From the NCBI GenBank assembly GCA_944387755.1, contig CALXGC010000062.1, forward strand, positions 1-24,585: 24,585 bases of DNA, read 5' to 3'. Position 1 is the stretch's first letter; the number at the start of each line of letters is the position of its first letter. The position numbers were made by a program, and so were the translations under genes. This document shows, piece by piece, positions 14,937-22,764 of this stretch. The notes below the pieces were generated by a model that worked only from the letters and a program-made list of their open reading frames with translations, was not told where the DNA came from and made no database searches. This DNA is from an uncultured Oscillospiraceae bacterium. GTDB taxonomy: Bacteria; Bacillota_A; Clostridia; Oscillospirales; Oscillospiraceae.

Positions 14937-16706
14937 TCAGAGCAGCGGGCCGCCGAAGGCCTGCACCACCGGTTCGCTGTCCCGGCCGGCGATCGGCTTA
15001 CCGGCGGCGGCCTCAATCCGGTCGAGAAGGGCGGCGGCGCGCCGGATGAAATAGGCGTCAAAGCTGTCGCCGCGGCAGGCGGATACGCCGATGAGATGGC
15101 TCTCCAGATACTGGTCCAGGGTGGCCGGGGAGACCTGGCCCTTTTTCTCAATGCGCTTGAGATACGCGCTGGGAGCGGCGCCGCCGATCTCCCGGTTGGT
15201 GGAGTAGGTGAGGGGCGTCTTGTTGACGATGGAGTTCCACTTCTCCTTGGGCAGCTTCTGCTTCTCGCAGTAGTATTTGGGGAAGATATGGTGGATGTCG
15301 ATGCGCTCGGCCTGATAGGCGGCGAAGTCCATCTCCCGCCCGCTGATGAAGTCCCGGCAGTGGTTTTGCAGAATCAGCGCCATAATGCCCTTATAGGCGG
15401 CGCTCTGCCTGGTCTGGAGGGACAGCAGCCGGGTGGGGTTGAAATAGAACTCCTGCACCGTCTTGGGCGGGCTGTCCGGGTTGTCCATCCACGCCATAAC
15501 CCCCACCACGTCGTTGACGTACCGGGTCTCGTTGGCGCTGCCGTACATCTCGCCGAACACGCCGCACCAGTACCACTTCCGCAGCTGGTCCCGGACGCTG
15601 GAGGCCCGCATCCGGGCGGACAGCAGGGTGCAGAGCACCGCCAGGGGGATGAGCTGGGTGGTGTAGGGCAGGTCCCGTCTGGAAAAAATCCGCTCCTCCT
15701 GCAAAAACTTTTCCGCCTCTAAATAGCCCTCCGAGAGGGGGCCGGCGCAGGCCTGATATTCCGCCAGCTTCAAATCCAGGACGTCCTTCTTTTTGCAGCT
15801 CACGGCGCCGCCCCTCTGGAAGGAGGCCAGCAGGGTGCACGCCGTGAGGAAATCCGTGGCGGAGGAGACGGACAGCAGGTCGCCGGAGAAGTATTTCTGC
15901 CGGCGCTCCTCCCAGTCCCGGCGCAGATCGAAGTCGTCCATGGCGAACACCGCCGTCACCAGTTCGAACACGGTGAGGGAGACGCCCCCGGTGTTGACGT
16001 TTTCGAACACCTGGCACACCGCCTCCTTGGGCGTGTCCTTGTCCAGGGTGATAACGGGGATGGTGTACTGTCCAACCGGGACGATGACCTTGGTTAAAAA
16101 CTCTGTGTAGAGCTTGGCCGCCGCGGCGTCGTACTGGTAGTACTGCATGAAGCCCATCTGCCACTGGTTGTACTTGACGGGGTCCAGGATATAGTTGAGG
16201 GGAAATTTCTTCTTCTGGTATTCCAGCTCCGGGGAGGAGAGGTCCAGGTCAACCCTGCGGCCGAAGTTGGAGGTCAGCCGGCGGGTCTCCGGCACGGAGA
16301 CAATGGCCTCCGTGCGGTCCGCCGCCGCGTCCAGCACCTTCTCCATATCGACATAATAAAAGCGGCGGATCTCCTGGTCCTTGTCCGTCTTGGTGGGCAC
16401 CGGGTTTTTGCAGAAGAGGGCGGCGTAGATGGAGGTAAGCCGCTGCTGGCCGTCCAGAATCAGCTCGATGGGCGGCGTACCGGCGGCGGGCGCGCCCTCG
16501 ATGGTGCGGTATTGAAAGCGGAGGCTCTCGCTGCCATACTCCAGGAACATCGCCGCGCCCACGGGATAGCCGCTGATAATGCTGGCAATCAGGCTTCTGA
16601 TTCTGGCGTCGTCCCAGACCCAGCCCCGCTGAAAATCCGGAAGCTGTATTTTGCCGGTGTGGACGGCGGCCATCAGATCCGTAATTTTTCTGTCGTTTGT
16701 CTTCAT
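14937..16706 (-). CDS. DUF262-HNH protein, GmrSD-like (putative type IV restriction or DNA-modification-dependent nuclease)
   Basis: A 589-residue protein. The N-terminal DUF262 (ParB/Srx-like) domain shows LPDFQRGWVW (22-31), ILDGQQRLTS (83-92) with the DGQQR nucleotide-hydrolysing motif, and later FENVNTGGVSLTVFEL. The C-terminal part has IDIHHIFPKYY (His472-His473) followed by NSIVNKTPLTYSTN, a His-Me finger/HNH nuclease pattern as in DUF1524. In GmrSD these halves are fused or separate and cut glucosylated phage DNA; many relatives are standalone defence genes. ATG at 16706 is 6 bases from AAAGGGGGA. It appears as a single gene with its own promoter, next to a SLOG gene. No integrase or flanking mobile repeats were seen, and base composition is not visibly different from its neighbours. 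Confidence 0.87.
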   Translation of the reverse strand: MKTNDRKITDLMAAVHTGKIQLPDFQRGWVWDDARIRSLIASIISGYPVGAAMFLEYGSESLRFQYRTIEGAPAAGTPPIELILDGQQRLTSIYAALFCKNPVPTKTDKDQEIRRFYYVDMEKVLDAAADRTEAIVSVPETRRLTSNFGRRVDLDLSSPELEYQKKKFPLNYILDPVKYNQWQMGFMQYYQYDAAAAKLYTEFLTKVIVPVGQYTIPVITLDKDTPKEAVCQVFENVNTGGVSLTVFELVTAVFAMDDFDLRRDWEERRQKYFSGDLLSVSSATDFLTACTLLASFQRGGAVSCKKKDVLDLKLAEYQACAGPLSEGYLEAEKFLQEERIFSRRDLPYTTQLIPLAVLCTLLSARMRASSVRDQLRKWYWCGVFGEMYGSANETRYVNDVVGVMAWMDNPDSPPKTVQEFYFNPTRLLSLQTRQSAAYKGIMALILQNHCRDFISGREMDFAAYQAERIDIHHIFPKYYCEKQKLPKEKWNSIVNKTPLTYSTNREIGGAAPSAYLKRIEKKGQVSPATLDQYLESHLIGVSACRGDSFDAYFIRRAAALLDRIEAAAGKPIAGRDSEPVVQAFGGPLL

Positions 16707-16728
16707 GTTTTGTCCCCCTTTGCCAGGC

Positions 16729-16757
16729 AGTATACCATAGGACGGCGGGGAAGTCCA
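16729..16757 (-). promoter_or_regulatory. Candidate promoter of the DUF262-HNH gene
   Basis: On the minus strand TGGACT (16757-16752), 17-base spacer, TATACT (16734-16729). The start near 16722 would leave a leader of about 16 bases containing the ribosome site. The -35 match is 4 of 6. Confidence 0.6.
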
Positions 16758-16789
16758 CATTTCCTCCGGATTTCGGGACAAGAGCGGAC

Positions 16790-16818
16790 TTGTTCTTTGC
16801 CCGCTTTTTCGGTATAAT
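16790..16818 (+). promoter_or_regulatory. Promoter of the DUF4364-Nim-Gtr gene group
   Basis: TTGTTC (16790-16795), 17-base spacer and a perfect TATAAT (16813-16818). It diverges from the DUF262 promoter with about 30 bases between the -35 boxes. Confidence 0.8.
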
Positions 16819-16858
16819 AAAAAGAACGCCGGACTTTGTTCCATTCAGGAGGTTTTCC

Positions 16859-17416
16859 ATGGCCAGAACAGGTTTTATTCAGAGCGAACTGGATTTGAAG
16901 CTTTTGGTGCTCTATATCATGGCCCGTACCGCCGCGCCCATTACTTTTTTACAGCTTCTGGACGTGGCCCTGTGCGACGCGGGGGTGGACTACTTCTCCC
17001 TCACCGAGGCGGTGGACCACCTGGTAGAGACCGGCCACCTGGAGCGGGAGGGGGAGCTGTTCTCCATCACCGGGAAGGGGCGGCGCAACAGCGAGATCTG
17101 CGAGAGCAGCCTGCCCTACTCTGTGCGGATGCACTGCGACGAGAATCTGGTCCGGCTCAACGACGTGCTGCGGCGGAAGGCGCTGGTGCAGACAGACCTG
17201 ACGCCCCATCCGGACGGGACCTGCACCGTCCGGCTCTATCTGGCCGACGACAGCGGGCCGCTGATGGAGCTGAAGCTGCTCTACCCCTCGCTGGAGCAGG
17301 GGCAGACGCTGACCACCCGCTTCCAGCGGACGCCGGAGTCGCTGTACCACAAGATTGCCGCCCTGCTGTCCAAAGAGCAGGCGGCGGAAGAGGAGGGCAA
17401 TGATGAGAAGAACTGA
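16859..17416 (+). CDS. DUF4364 family protein (winged-helix-like, Firmicutes)
   Basis: A 185-residue protein of a family known mainly from clostridia. The N-terminal part (about 1-80) is predicted winged helix: SELDLKLLVLYIMARTAAPITFLQLLDVAL, then EAVDHLVETGHLEREGELFSITGKGR, resembling a DNA-binding domain with a wing. The second half (about 85-170) is a beta-rich domain, RKALVQTDLTPHPDGTCTVRLYLADDSGPLMELKLLYP. It may regulate transcription, but target and ligand are unknown. ATG at 16859 follows AGGAGG by 6 bases. The stop overlaps the next gene by 14 bases, so the two are coupled. Confidence 0.88.
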   Translation: MARTGFIQSELDLKLLVLYIMARTAAPITFLQLLDVALCDAGVDYFSLTEAVDHLVETGHLEREGELFSITGKGRRNSEICESSLPYSVRMHCDENLVRLNDVLRRKALVQTDLTPHPDGTCTVRLYLADDSGPLMELKLLYPSLEQGQTLTTRFQRTPESLYHKIAALLSKEQAAEEEGNDEKN

Positions 17417-17867
17417 CCGGGAGCGGGACCGCGCCTTTGCTTACGATGTGATAGACCGCTGCGCCTACGGCGTGGCCGCCATGACCGATGGGGACCGGCC
17501 CTACTGCGTGCCCCTGTCCCTGGTGCGGGTGGGGGACGTTTTGTACTTCCACTGCGCCCTGGAGGGGACTAAGCTGGACCTGCTGCGGAAAAATCCCCAG
17601 GTCTGCCTGTCCTTCGTGGCGGAGAACCAGGCGGCGGAGGACAAGTTCACCACCTATTTTCAGTCCGCCAGCGTGACGGGGGAGGCCGCGGAGGTGACGG
17701 AGGACCAGGAGAAGATTCTCGCCCTCCGGGCGCTGTGTGAGAAGCTCACCCCCGCCAACATGACGGGGGACAACTTCCAGCGCGCCGTCGCCAAGAGCCT
17801 GCCCCGCACCGGCGTGTGGCGCATCGCCATCCGGGAGGCCGCCGGCAAGGAGAAGTCCAGGGGCTGA
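17403..17867 (+). CDS. Pyridoxamine 5'-phosphate oxidase-fold flavoprotein, Nim-like
   Basis: A 154-residue member of the split-barrel flavin family that includes 5-nitroimidazole reductases (NimA) and uncharacterised redox proteins. Diagnostic segments are AYGVAAMTDGDRPYCVPLSLVRVGDVLYFHCALEGTKLDLLRKNPQVCLSFVAE, with Tyr/Pro-Tyr and His-Cys-Ala..Gly-x-Lys contacts to FMN expected from the family. It probably reduces a small substrate with FMN. Nitroimidazole reduction cannot be claimed from sequence alone. The second of two adjacent ATG codons (17403) is chosen because AGGAGG lies 6 bases before it. It overlaps DUF4364 by 14 bases and is followed 34 bases later by the GtrII gene. Confidence 0.87.
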   Translation: MRRTDRERDRAFAYDVIDRCAYGVAAMTDGDRPYCVPLSLVRVGDVLYFHCALEGTKLDLLRKNPQVCLSFVAENQAAEDKFTTYFQSASVTGEAAEVTEDQEKILALRALCEKLTPANMTGDNFQRAVAKSLPRTGVWRIAIREAAGKEKSRG

Positions 17868-17901
17868 CGTCCCCCAACATCCCCCGGAAGGAGAGTTTGC
17901 T

Positions 17902-19506
17902 ATGCCACTTGACCGTATTCTTTCCCGCCTGCGGCAGCGGACAACGCCCTGTCAGCGCGCGGCCTTTTTGGCCTGTTTTCTGACGGGGTATCTGGTCCAC
18001 CTGTTTGCCTTTACCAATATCATTCCCAACTCCGACGGACTCAGCCGGGTGTTTGACCCCCAGCAGATGACCGTGTCCGGCCGGTGGTTTCTCCACTACG
18101 CCTCGGCCCTCAACGGCTTCACCCAGATGCCGGCGCTGATTGGCTTTCTCTCCATGGTCTTTCTGGCCCTGGCGGCGGCAGGAGTGGCGGCGGTCCTGCG
18201 CTTCCACAGCCGGGCGCTGTCCGCCCTGGCCGGGGCGCTGATGGCCGCCTTCCCCTGTATGGGGTACGCGTTTCTCTATATGTTCACCGCCTCTGCCTAC
18301 TGTCTGGCCATTTTTCTGGCGGTGCTGTCGGTGTGGCTGGCCAAGGGGGGCGGATGGCCCCGGATTCTGGCCGGGTGCCTGCTGCTGGCCCTGTCCATGG
18401 GGATTTACCAGGCCTATGCCGCGGTGGCGGTGGCCCTGTCGCTGCTGGCGGTGTTCCGGGCGTGCCTGAACCCCCGCGCCACCCTGGGGGGGACGGCGCG
18501 GCTGGGCTTCCGCCTGGCGGGCTTTCTGGCCCTGGGGGCCGCGCTGTACTATGGCATTTTGCAGGTCTTTCTGGCGGTGAAGGACCTGGAGCTGCTGGAT
18601 TACCTGGGCATGAGCGAGGCGGGAAGCGGCTATCCTCTCGCCCGCCTGCCCGGCCTGATTGTGTCCGTCTATAAGCAGGTGTTCGTCTTCTTCTTCTGGC
18701 CCGGCGGCTCCAACACCTTCACCACGCCGTGGATGGCGGCGCTGGACCTGCTGGCCCTGGGGCTGACGGCGGCGTGCCTGCTGGCCCTGTTCCGCCGCCG
18801 GGTTTTGTGGCGGGAGCCCTGGCGGGTGGCGGGAGTGCTGGTTCTGGGGGCGCTGCTGCCTCTGGCGGTGGGCTTTGCCCAGATTATCTCCCCCTTCTCC
18901 GACGCCACCCCCCTGATGAAGTACGCCTATGTGCTGGTGTACCTGGCGGTGCTGCTGTCGGCCGACATGGGGCTGAGCTTTCTGCCCCGGCCCAGAGGCG
19001 GGGCGGCGGCCTCCTGCGCCCTGGCCGCCTGTATGGCCGGCCTGATTCTGTACGGGGCCAACATCAACAACCTGCTCTATACCGCCTCGGCCCAGGCCCA
19101 CCGGGCCACCCTCAGCTATGCCACCCGGCTGCTCTCCCGCATTGAGAGCTGCCCCGGCTACACCGGGGAGGAGGAGGTGCTGGTCATCGGCGCCTTCCCC
19201 AGCGGCCGCATTTACCAGGACATTCCCAGCTATGCCCTGGTGGACCACTACAGCGTCCCCCTGGACACGGCGGCCCCCCTGAACAAGCACATCTACTACT
19301 ACTTCAACGACTGGCTCAACGTGCCCATCGCCGAGCCGGAGGAGGAGACCATGCTTGCCGTCTCCCGGTCGGAGGCCTTCCAGGCCATGCCCCTCTACCC
19401 GGCGGAGGGCTCCGTGCAGATGCTGGACGGCCGGGTGGTGGTGAAGCTCCAGGAGGAGTACACCCCCAAGAGCGGCTATGAGCTGGCCTATGAAAACAGG
19501 AGATGA
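17902..19506 (+). CDS. GtrII-type polytopic glucosyltransferase
   Basis: A 534-residue membrane protein with roughly ten to twelve hydrophobic helices and a C-terminal extracytoplasmic region (about 400-530). The N-terminal loop FAFTNIIPNSDGLSRVF after the first helix contains the acidic pair expected for GT-C-type transferases. AFLYMFTASAYCLAIFLAVL and YYGILQVFL fit the Glucosyl-transferase GtrII family. These enzymes move a sugar from a polyprenyl-phosphate carrier to a cell-surface polymer outside the membrane. The ATG follows GGAAGGAGAG. It heads a three-gene set with GtrB and GtrA, so the complete pathway of lipid-linked sugar formation, flipping and transfer is present. In a Gram-positive the acceptor would be a teichoic acid, wall polysaccharide or glycolipid (inference). 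Confidence 0.88.
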   Translation: MPLDRILSRLRQRTTPCQRAAFLACFLTGYLVHLFAFTNIIPNSDGLSRVFDPQQMTVSGRWFLHYASALNGFTQMPALIGFLSMVFLALAAAGVAAVLRFHSRALSALAGALMAAFPCMGYAFLYMFTASAYCLAIFLAVLSVWLAKGGGWPRILAGCLLLALSMGIYQAYAAVAVALSLLAVFRACLNPRATLGGTARLGFRLAGFLALGAALYYGILQVFLAVKDLELLDYLGMSEAGSGYPLARLPGLIVSVYKQVFVFFFWPGGSNTFTTPWMAALDLLALGLTAACLLALFRRRVLWREPWRVAGVLVLGALLPLAVGFAQIISPFSDATPLMKYAYVLVYLAVLLSADMGLSFLPRPRGGAAASCALAACMAGLILYGANINNLLYTASAQAHRATLSYATRLLSRIESCPGYTGEEEVLVIGAFPSGRIYQDIPSYALVDHYSVPLDTAAPLNKHIYYYFNDWLNVPIAEPEEETMLAVSRSEAFQAMPLYPAEGSVQMLDGRVVVKLQEEYTPKSGYELAYENRR

Positions 19507-19510
19507 ACCC

Positions 19511-20470
19511 ATGGAGACTTCCACTGCGCTCCGCTCCGGGCTGCTGTCCGTGGTGCTGCCCGCCTACAACGAGGAGGAGTCCATCCCTCTGGCGGCGGAG
19601 ACCATCGGCGCCCTGCTGTCCCAGGCGGGCATTGACCACGAGCTGATCTTTGTCAACGACGGCTCCAGAGACCACACCTGGCGGGCCATTCAGGAGGCCG
19701 TCGCCCGCCGCCCCCAGGTGCGGGGCATCCGCTTCTCCCGGAACTTCGGCAAGGAGTCCGCCATCTTTGCCGGCCTGGCCCAGGCGAGGGGGGACTGCTG
19801 TGTGGTGCTGGACTGCGATTTGCAGCACCCGCCGGAGAAGATTCTGGATATGTACCGCCTCTGGCAGCAGGGGTGGCAGATTGTGGAGGGAGTCAAGGTA
19901 AGCCGGGGCCGGGAGAGTCTCTTTCACACCTTTGCCGCCCGGACGTTCTACCGCTTTTTAAGCGGCGCCACCCAGATTGACATGTCCAGGGCCTCCGACT
20001 TCAAGCTGCTGGACCGGCGGGCGGTGGACGTGCTGGTGGCCATGCGGGAGAAGAACGCCTTCTTCCGGGCCCTCTCCTCCTGGATTGGCTTCGAGACCGC
20101 CCAGGTGGAGTTCGAGGTCCAGCCCAGGGCGGCGGGCAGCTCCAAGTGGTCCCTGCGCAGCCTCACCCGGTACGCCGTCACCAACCTGGCCGCCTTCTCC
20201 ACCGCGCCCCTTCAGGTTGTCACCATTCTGGGGGTGCTGGTCTTTGTGTGCTCCCTGGCGCTGGGGGTCCACTCCCTGTGGCAGAAGCTCAACGGCCAGG
20301 CCCTGGAGGGCTTTACCACCGTGATTCTGCTCCTCCTGCTCATCGGCAGCGCACTGATGGTCTGTCTGGGCATTCTGGGCTACTACATCGCCAAAATTTA
20401 CGAGGAGATCAAGGACCGGCCCCGGTACATTGTGGAGGACCGCTGCGGAGGGGAAAAGCATGAGAGATAA
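19511..20470 (+). CDS. gtrB: Polyprenyl-phosphate glycosyltransferase GtrB (family 2)
   Basis: A 319-residue enzyme that transfers a hexose from a nucleotide sugar to undecaprenyl phosphate on the cytoplasmic face. The GT2 domain shows SVVLPAYNEEESIP (13-26), ELIFVNDGSRDHT (44-56), the metal-binding VLDCDLQHPPE (99-109, Asp101/Asp103), and RASDFKLLDRRAVD. Two C-terminal transmembrane helices (about 233-256 and 268-294) match GtrB/DPM-type enzymes. The ATG at 19511 is 8 bases from AGGAG and 4 bases after the GtrII stop. An in-frame upstream ATG at 19478 would overlap GtrII and lacks a good ribosome site. Confidence 0.93.
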   Translation: METSTALRSGLLSVVLPAYNEEESIPLAAETIGALLSQAGIDHELIFVNDGSRDHTWRAIQEAVARRPQVRGIRFSRNFGKESAIFAGLAQARGDCCVVLDCDLQHPPEKILDMYRLWQQGWQIVEGVKVSRGRESLFHTFAARTFYRFLSGATQIDMSRASDFKLLDRRAVDVLVAMREKNAFFRALSSWIGFETAQVEFEVQPRAAGSSKWSLRSLTRYAVTNLAAFSTAPLQVVTILGVLVFVCSLALGVHSLWQKLNGQALEGFTTVILLLLLIGSALMVCLGILGYYIAKIYEEIKDRPRYIVEDRCGGEKHER

Positions 20471-20900
20471 GCTCCGCGCCCTGCTGGACCCCACGCTGTT
20501 CCGCTTTATCCTGGTGGGGCTGGTGAACACCGCGGTGGGCTATGGGGTGATGTTCGGCCTATATAACCTGGCGGGCCTCCACGCCTGGGGGGACGCGGGG
20601 TACTGGCTCTCCTCCGCCGCCAACTATGTTGTGGGCAGCGCGGTGAGCTTTTTTCTCAATAAGCACTTCACCTTCCGCAGCCGGGAGAGGGGCGTGCAGG
20701 TGGTCCTGCGCTTTGCCCTGAACATCGCCGTGTGCTGGGCCCTGGCCTATGGCCTGGCCAAGCCGGCGACGGCCTGGCTCCTGTCCGGGACGGATTGGAG
20801 CGGACAGCTCCAGGGCAACCTGTCCATGCTGGCCGGGTCCTGCCTGTTTGTGGCGCTGAACTACTTCGGACAGCGCTTCTTCGCCTTCCGCAGCCGCTGA
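20460..20900 (+). CDS. gtrA: GtrA-family flippase-like membrane protein
   Basis: A 146-residue protein with four transmembrane helices, the standard GtrA size. The first helix FRFILVGLVNTAVGYGVMFGLY and the loop after the second, GSAVSFFLNKHFTFRS, match the family, as does the C-terminal NYFGQRFFAFRSR. GtrA is thought to flip the polyprenyl-linked sugar made by GtrB to the outer face for use by the GtrII enzyme. It overlaps the end of gtrB by 11 bases with GGAGGGG as ribosome site. A terminator follows four bases after the stop. Confidence 0.92.
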   Translation: MRDKLRALLDPTLFRFILVGLVNTAVGYGVMFGLYNLAGLHAWGDAGYWLSSAANYVVGSAVSFFLNKHFTFRSRERGVQVVLRFALNIAVCWALAYGLAKPATAWLLSGTDWSGQLQGNLSMLAGSCLFVALNYFGQRFFAFRSR

Positions 20901-20903
20901 AAA

Positions 20904-20942
20904 AACCTCCAGGGAGCAGCCCGTAGCCGCTCTCTGGAGGTT
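20904..20942. terminator. Bidirectional intrinsic terminator between gtrA and the sirtuin gene
   Basis: AACCTCCAGGGAGC (20904-20917) pairs with GCTCTCTGGAGGTT (20929-20942) with one G-U, around an 11-base loop. ATTTTTAT follows on the plus strand and a run of A precedes it, giving T-rich tails in both directions. Confidence 0.9.
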
Positions 20943-20946
20943 ATTT

Positions 20947-21672
20947 TTATGGATGAACCTGAATCTGTCCCAAAATCTCTCCGATGGCGCCGTAGAGGAC
21001 CAGGTTGGCCCGGCGGTCATAGGGGGTGAGGGACTTGTTGATAAACGCCAGCCGGTTTCCCCGGTAGTACTGGATCAGTCCGGCGGCGGGGTAGACCACC
21101 AGCGAGGTGCCCCCCACAATGAGCATATCCGCCTCCTGAATGTCCTGAAGGGCGCCCTGGAGCACGCCGGCGTCCAGGCTCTCCTCATACAGCACCACGT
21201 CGGGCTTGATAATCCCGCCGCAGGAGCAGCGGGGGACGCCGCTGCTCTCCGCCACGGCGGAGAGGGGATAGGCGGTTCCGCACTGCATACAGTGGTTGCG
21301 CAGGACGGAGCCGTGGAGCTCCCACACCCGCCGGGAGCCCGCCGCCTGATGCAGGCCGCCGACGTTCTGGGTGACGACGCTGCGCAGCCGGCCCGCCGCC
21401 TCCAGCTCAGCCAGCTTTTTGTGGGCGGCGTTGGGCTTTGCGTCCGGGGCGAGCATTTTGTCCCGGTAGAAGCGGAAGAACTCCTCCGGATTCTCGTCAA
21501 AGAAGCTCCGGCTGAGCATGGCCTCCGGGGGAAATTTATAGCGCTGGCGGTACAGGCCGTCGGGGCTGCGGAAGTCGGGGATGCCGGACTCGGTGCTGAC
21601 CCCTGCGCCGCCGAAGAAGACAATGGAGCGGCTCTGATCAATCCACTGCTGAAGCTGTTCCAAGGGCGTCAT
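20947..21672 (-). CDS. Sir2-family NAD-dependent protein deacylase with altered QN(I/V)D motif
   Basis: A 241-residue bacterial sirtuin, full length. Present are FFGGAGVSTESGIPDFRS (19-36), the catalytic His120 in ELHGSV, four zinc cysteines (128, 131, 149, 151) and GGTSLVVYPAAGL (187-199). Sirtuins remove acyl groups from lysine using NAD+. The motif normally TQN(I/V)DGLHQ reads TQNVGGLHQ (101-109): the Asp that contacts the nicotinamide carboxamide in characterised sirtuins is Gly105 (codon GGC). This could lower or change activity (inference). The ATG at 21672 overlaps the stop of a coiled-coil gene by 4 bases (ATGA), so the two are translationally coupled and may act together. Confidence 0.93.
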   Translation of the reverse strand: MTPLEQLQQWIDQSRSIVFFGGAGVSTESGIPDFRSPDGLYRQRYKFPPEAMLSRSFFDENPEEFFRFYRDKMLAPDAKPNAAHKKLAELEAAGRLRSVVTQNVGGLHQAAGSRRVWELHGSVLRNHCMQCGTAYPLSAVAESSGVPRCSCGGIIKPDVVLYEESLDAGVLQGALQDIQEADMLIVGGTSLVVYPAAGLIQYYRGNRLAFINKSLTPYDRRANLVLYGAIGEILGQIQVHP

Positions 21673-22646
21673 GCCAGCACCTCCTCCAGGGCGTCCGGGG
21701 GCGTCTCCTGGGCCAGGAGCGCTTCCCGCTCCTGCTCCAGGCGCTCTTTTTGCTTCTCCAGGCTGTCCCAGTCCCGGCGGAGGCTGTACAGCAGGCTCTG
21801 CACCTGCCGGGTGACGGCGGCGGTCTGGTTCTGGGCGTGCTGAATGCGGCTCTGGACGAACAGGTCCGCGAAGAGGCCGTCGAAGAAGTAGTCTGCGAAG
21901 GCGGTCAGGCCGTCCAGGGACACGTCGGGGATGTCCTCCGCCGCCACGTCGGCCAGCTCGTTTTGAAAGCGGCTGAGGGCCTTGCGGGCCTCATAGGCGG
22001 CGTCCTGGGCGTCGTCCAGGCAGCCCTGCTTGGCGAACGTCACCAGCGTACCGCCCCCCAGGATGTCCCAGGTCCCCAGGTTGGCGGCGCTGTCCAGATT
22101 CTGGGCCATGACCTCCAGGGCCTGAAGGGCCCGGCGGCCGGCCTGGAGGGCCTCCTGCACCTCCCGGAGCTGGCCCACGGCCAGCTCCAGTGCCTGGACA
22201 ATCTGGCTCAGCCGCTGGGACTGGGGGGAGTCCAGAAGGCGCAGCGCCGCCTCCTTCTCGTCCAGAAAGGCCTGGTAGATGGTCTCCTGGCCGCCCAGCT
22301 TCTCCCGCTCCCGGCGCGCCTCCCGGAAGCGCTTCTCCAGGTCCTCCAAATCCCAGCGGGCCGCGTCATACCGGGCCTTGGCCAGGGCGGCCTCCCGGCG
22401 CTCCTCCTCCCGGCGGGCGTCCAGATTGCCCCGGAGCCGGGCCAGAAACGACACCAGCGACATCCGCTCCAGCTCGGTCACGTCGCCCTGTTCCTTCTCC
22501 AGCGTGCGGCGGGCCTCCTCCTCCACCTGGCGGCGGTGGACGCTCTGGGCTTTGAGATCCTTCAATATGACGTCCAGCTTCCTGGCGCGCTCCAGCTTTT
22601 GACGGGTGCGCTCCAGGTCGCGGTCGATTTCCTGTATGGTCCGCAT
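21669..22646 (-). CDS. Coiled-coil protein of unknown function, coupled to the sirtuin
   Basis: A 325-residue soluble protein, highly charged and rich in Glu, Arg, Gln, Leu and Ala. Long coiled coils are expected at about residues 1-165 and again near the C-terminus (REVQEALQAGRRALQALEV, then SLEKQKERLEQEREALLAQ). A non-coiled middle part, LGTWDILGGGTLVTFAKQGCLDDAQDAAYEARKALSRFQNELADV, looks like the conserved functional region and includes a Gly-rich turn. No signal peptide, transmembrane helix or known catalytic motif was found. ATG at 22646 is 8 bases from GAGAGGAG. The 4-base overlap with the sirtuin gene points to a physical or regulatory partnership. I do not recognise the family. Confidence 0.8.
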   Translation of the reverse strand: MRTIQEIDRDLERTRQKLERARKLDVILKDLKAQSVHRRQVEEEARRTLEKEQGDVTELERMSLVSFLARLRGNLDARREEERREAALAKARYDAARWDLEDLEKRFREARREREKLGGQETIYQAFLDEKEAALRLLDSPQSQRLSQIVQALELAVGQLREVQEALQAGRRALQALEVMAQNLDSAANLGTWDILGGGTLVTFAKQGCLDDAQDAAYEARKALSRFQNELADVAAEDIPDVSLDGLTAFADYFFDGLFADLFVQSRIQHAQNQTAAVTRQVQSLLYSLRRDWDSLEKQKERLEQEREALLAQETPPDALEEVLA

Positions 22647-22715
22647 AGCTGCTGCTCCTCTCTTCTGGGGCCCCGGCCCTCCGGCCCGCAGGGGCTTCCC
22701 CATACCTCGCCCTCT

Positions 22716-22724
22716 ATTATAGCA
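22716..22724 (-). promoter_or_regulatory. Extended -10 promoter for the coiled-coil/sirtuin operon
   Basis: On the minus strand TGCTATAAT is a perfect extended -10 box. The -35 region 17 bases upstream (TGGAAA) is weak. It diverges from the spoVAD promoter. Confidence 0.65.
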
Positions 22725-22764
22725 CCCCTCCTGTCCCTTTTCCACAAAAATCCGTTTTTCATGG

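Noticed and set aside
16707..16844. N-terminal extension of the DUF262 protein to 16844
   Set aside because: The extension crosses the predicted promoter, and the ATG at 16706 has a good ribosome site and fits the start of the DUF262 domain.
17746..19524. 592-residue antisense frame opposite the GtrII gene
   Set aside because: The composition is dominated by Gln, Gly, His and Arg with no domain pattern; the plus-strand frame encodes a clear membrane protein with a ribosome site.
17902..20900. Prophage remnant carrying the gtr genes
   Set aside because: No integrase, att-like repeats or phage genes flank the set and base composition matches the neighbours, so a prophage origin is not supported here.
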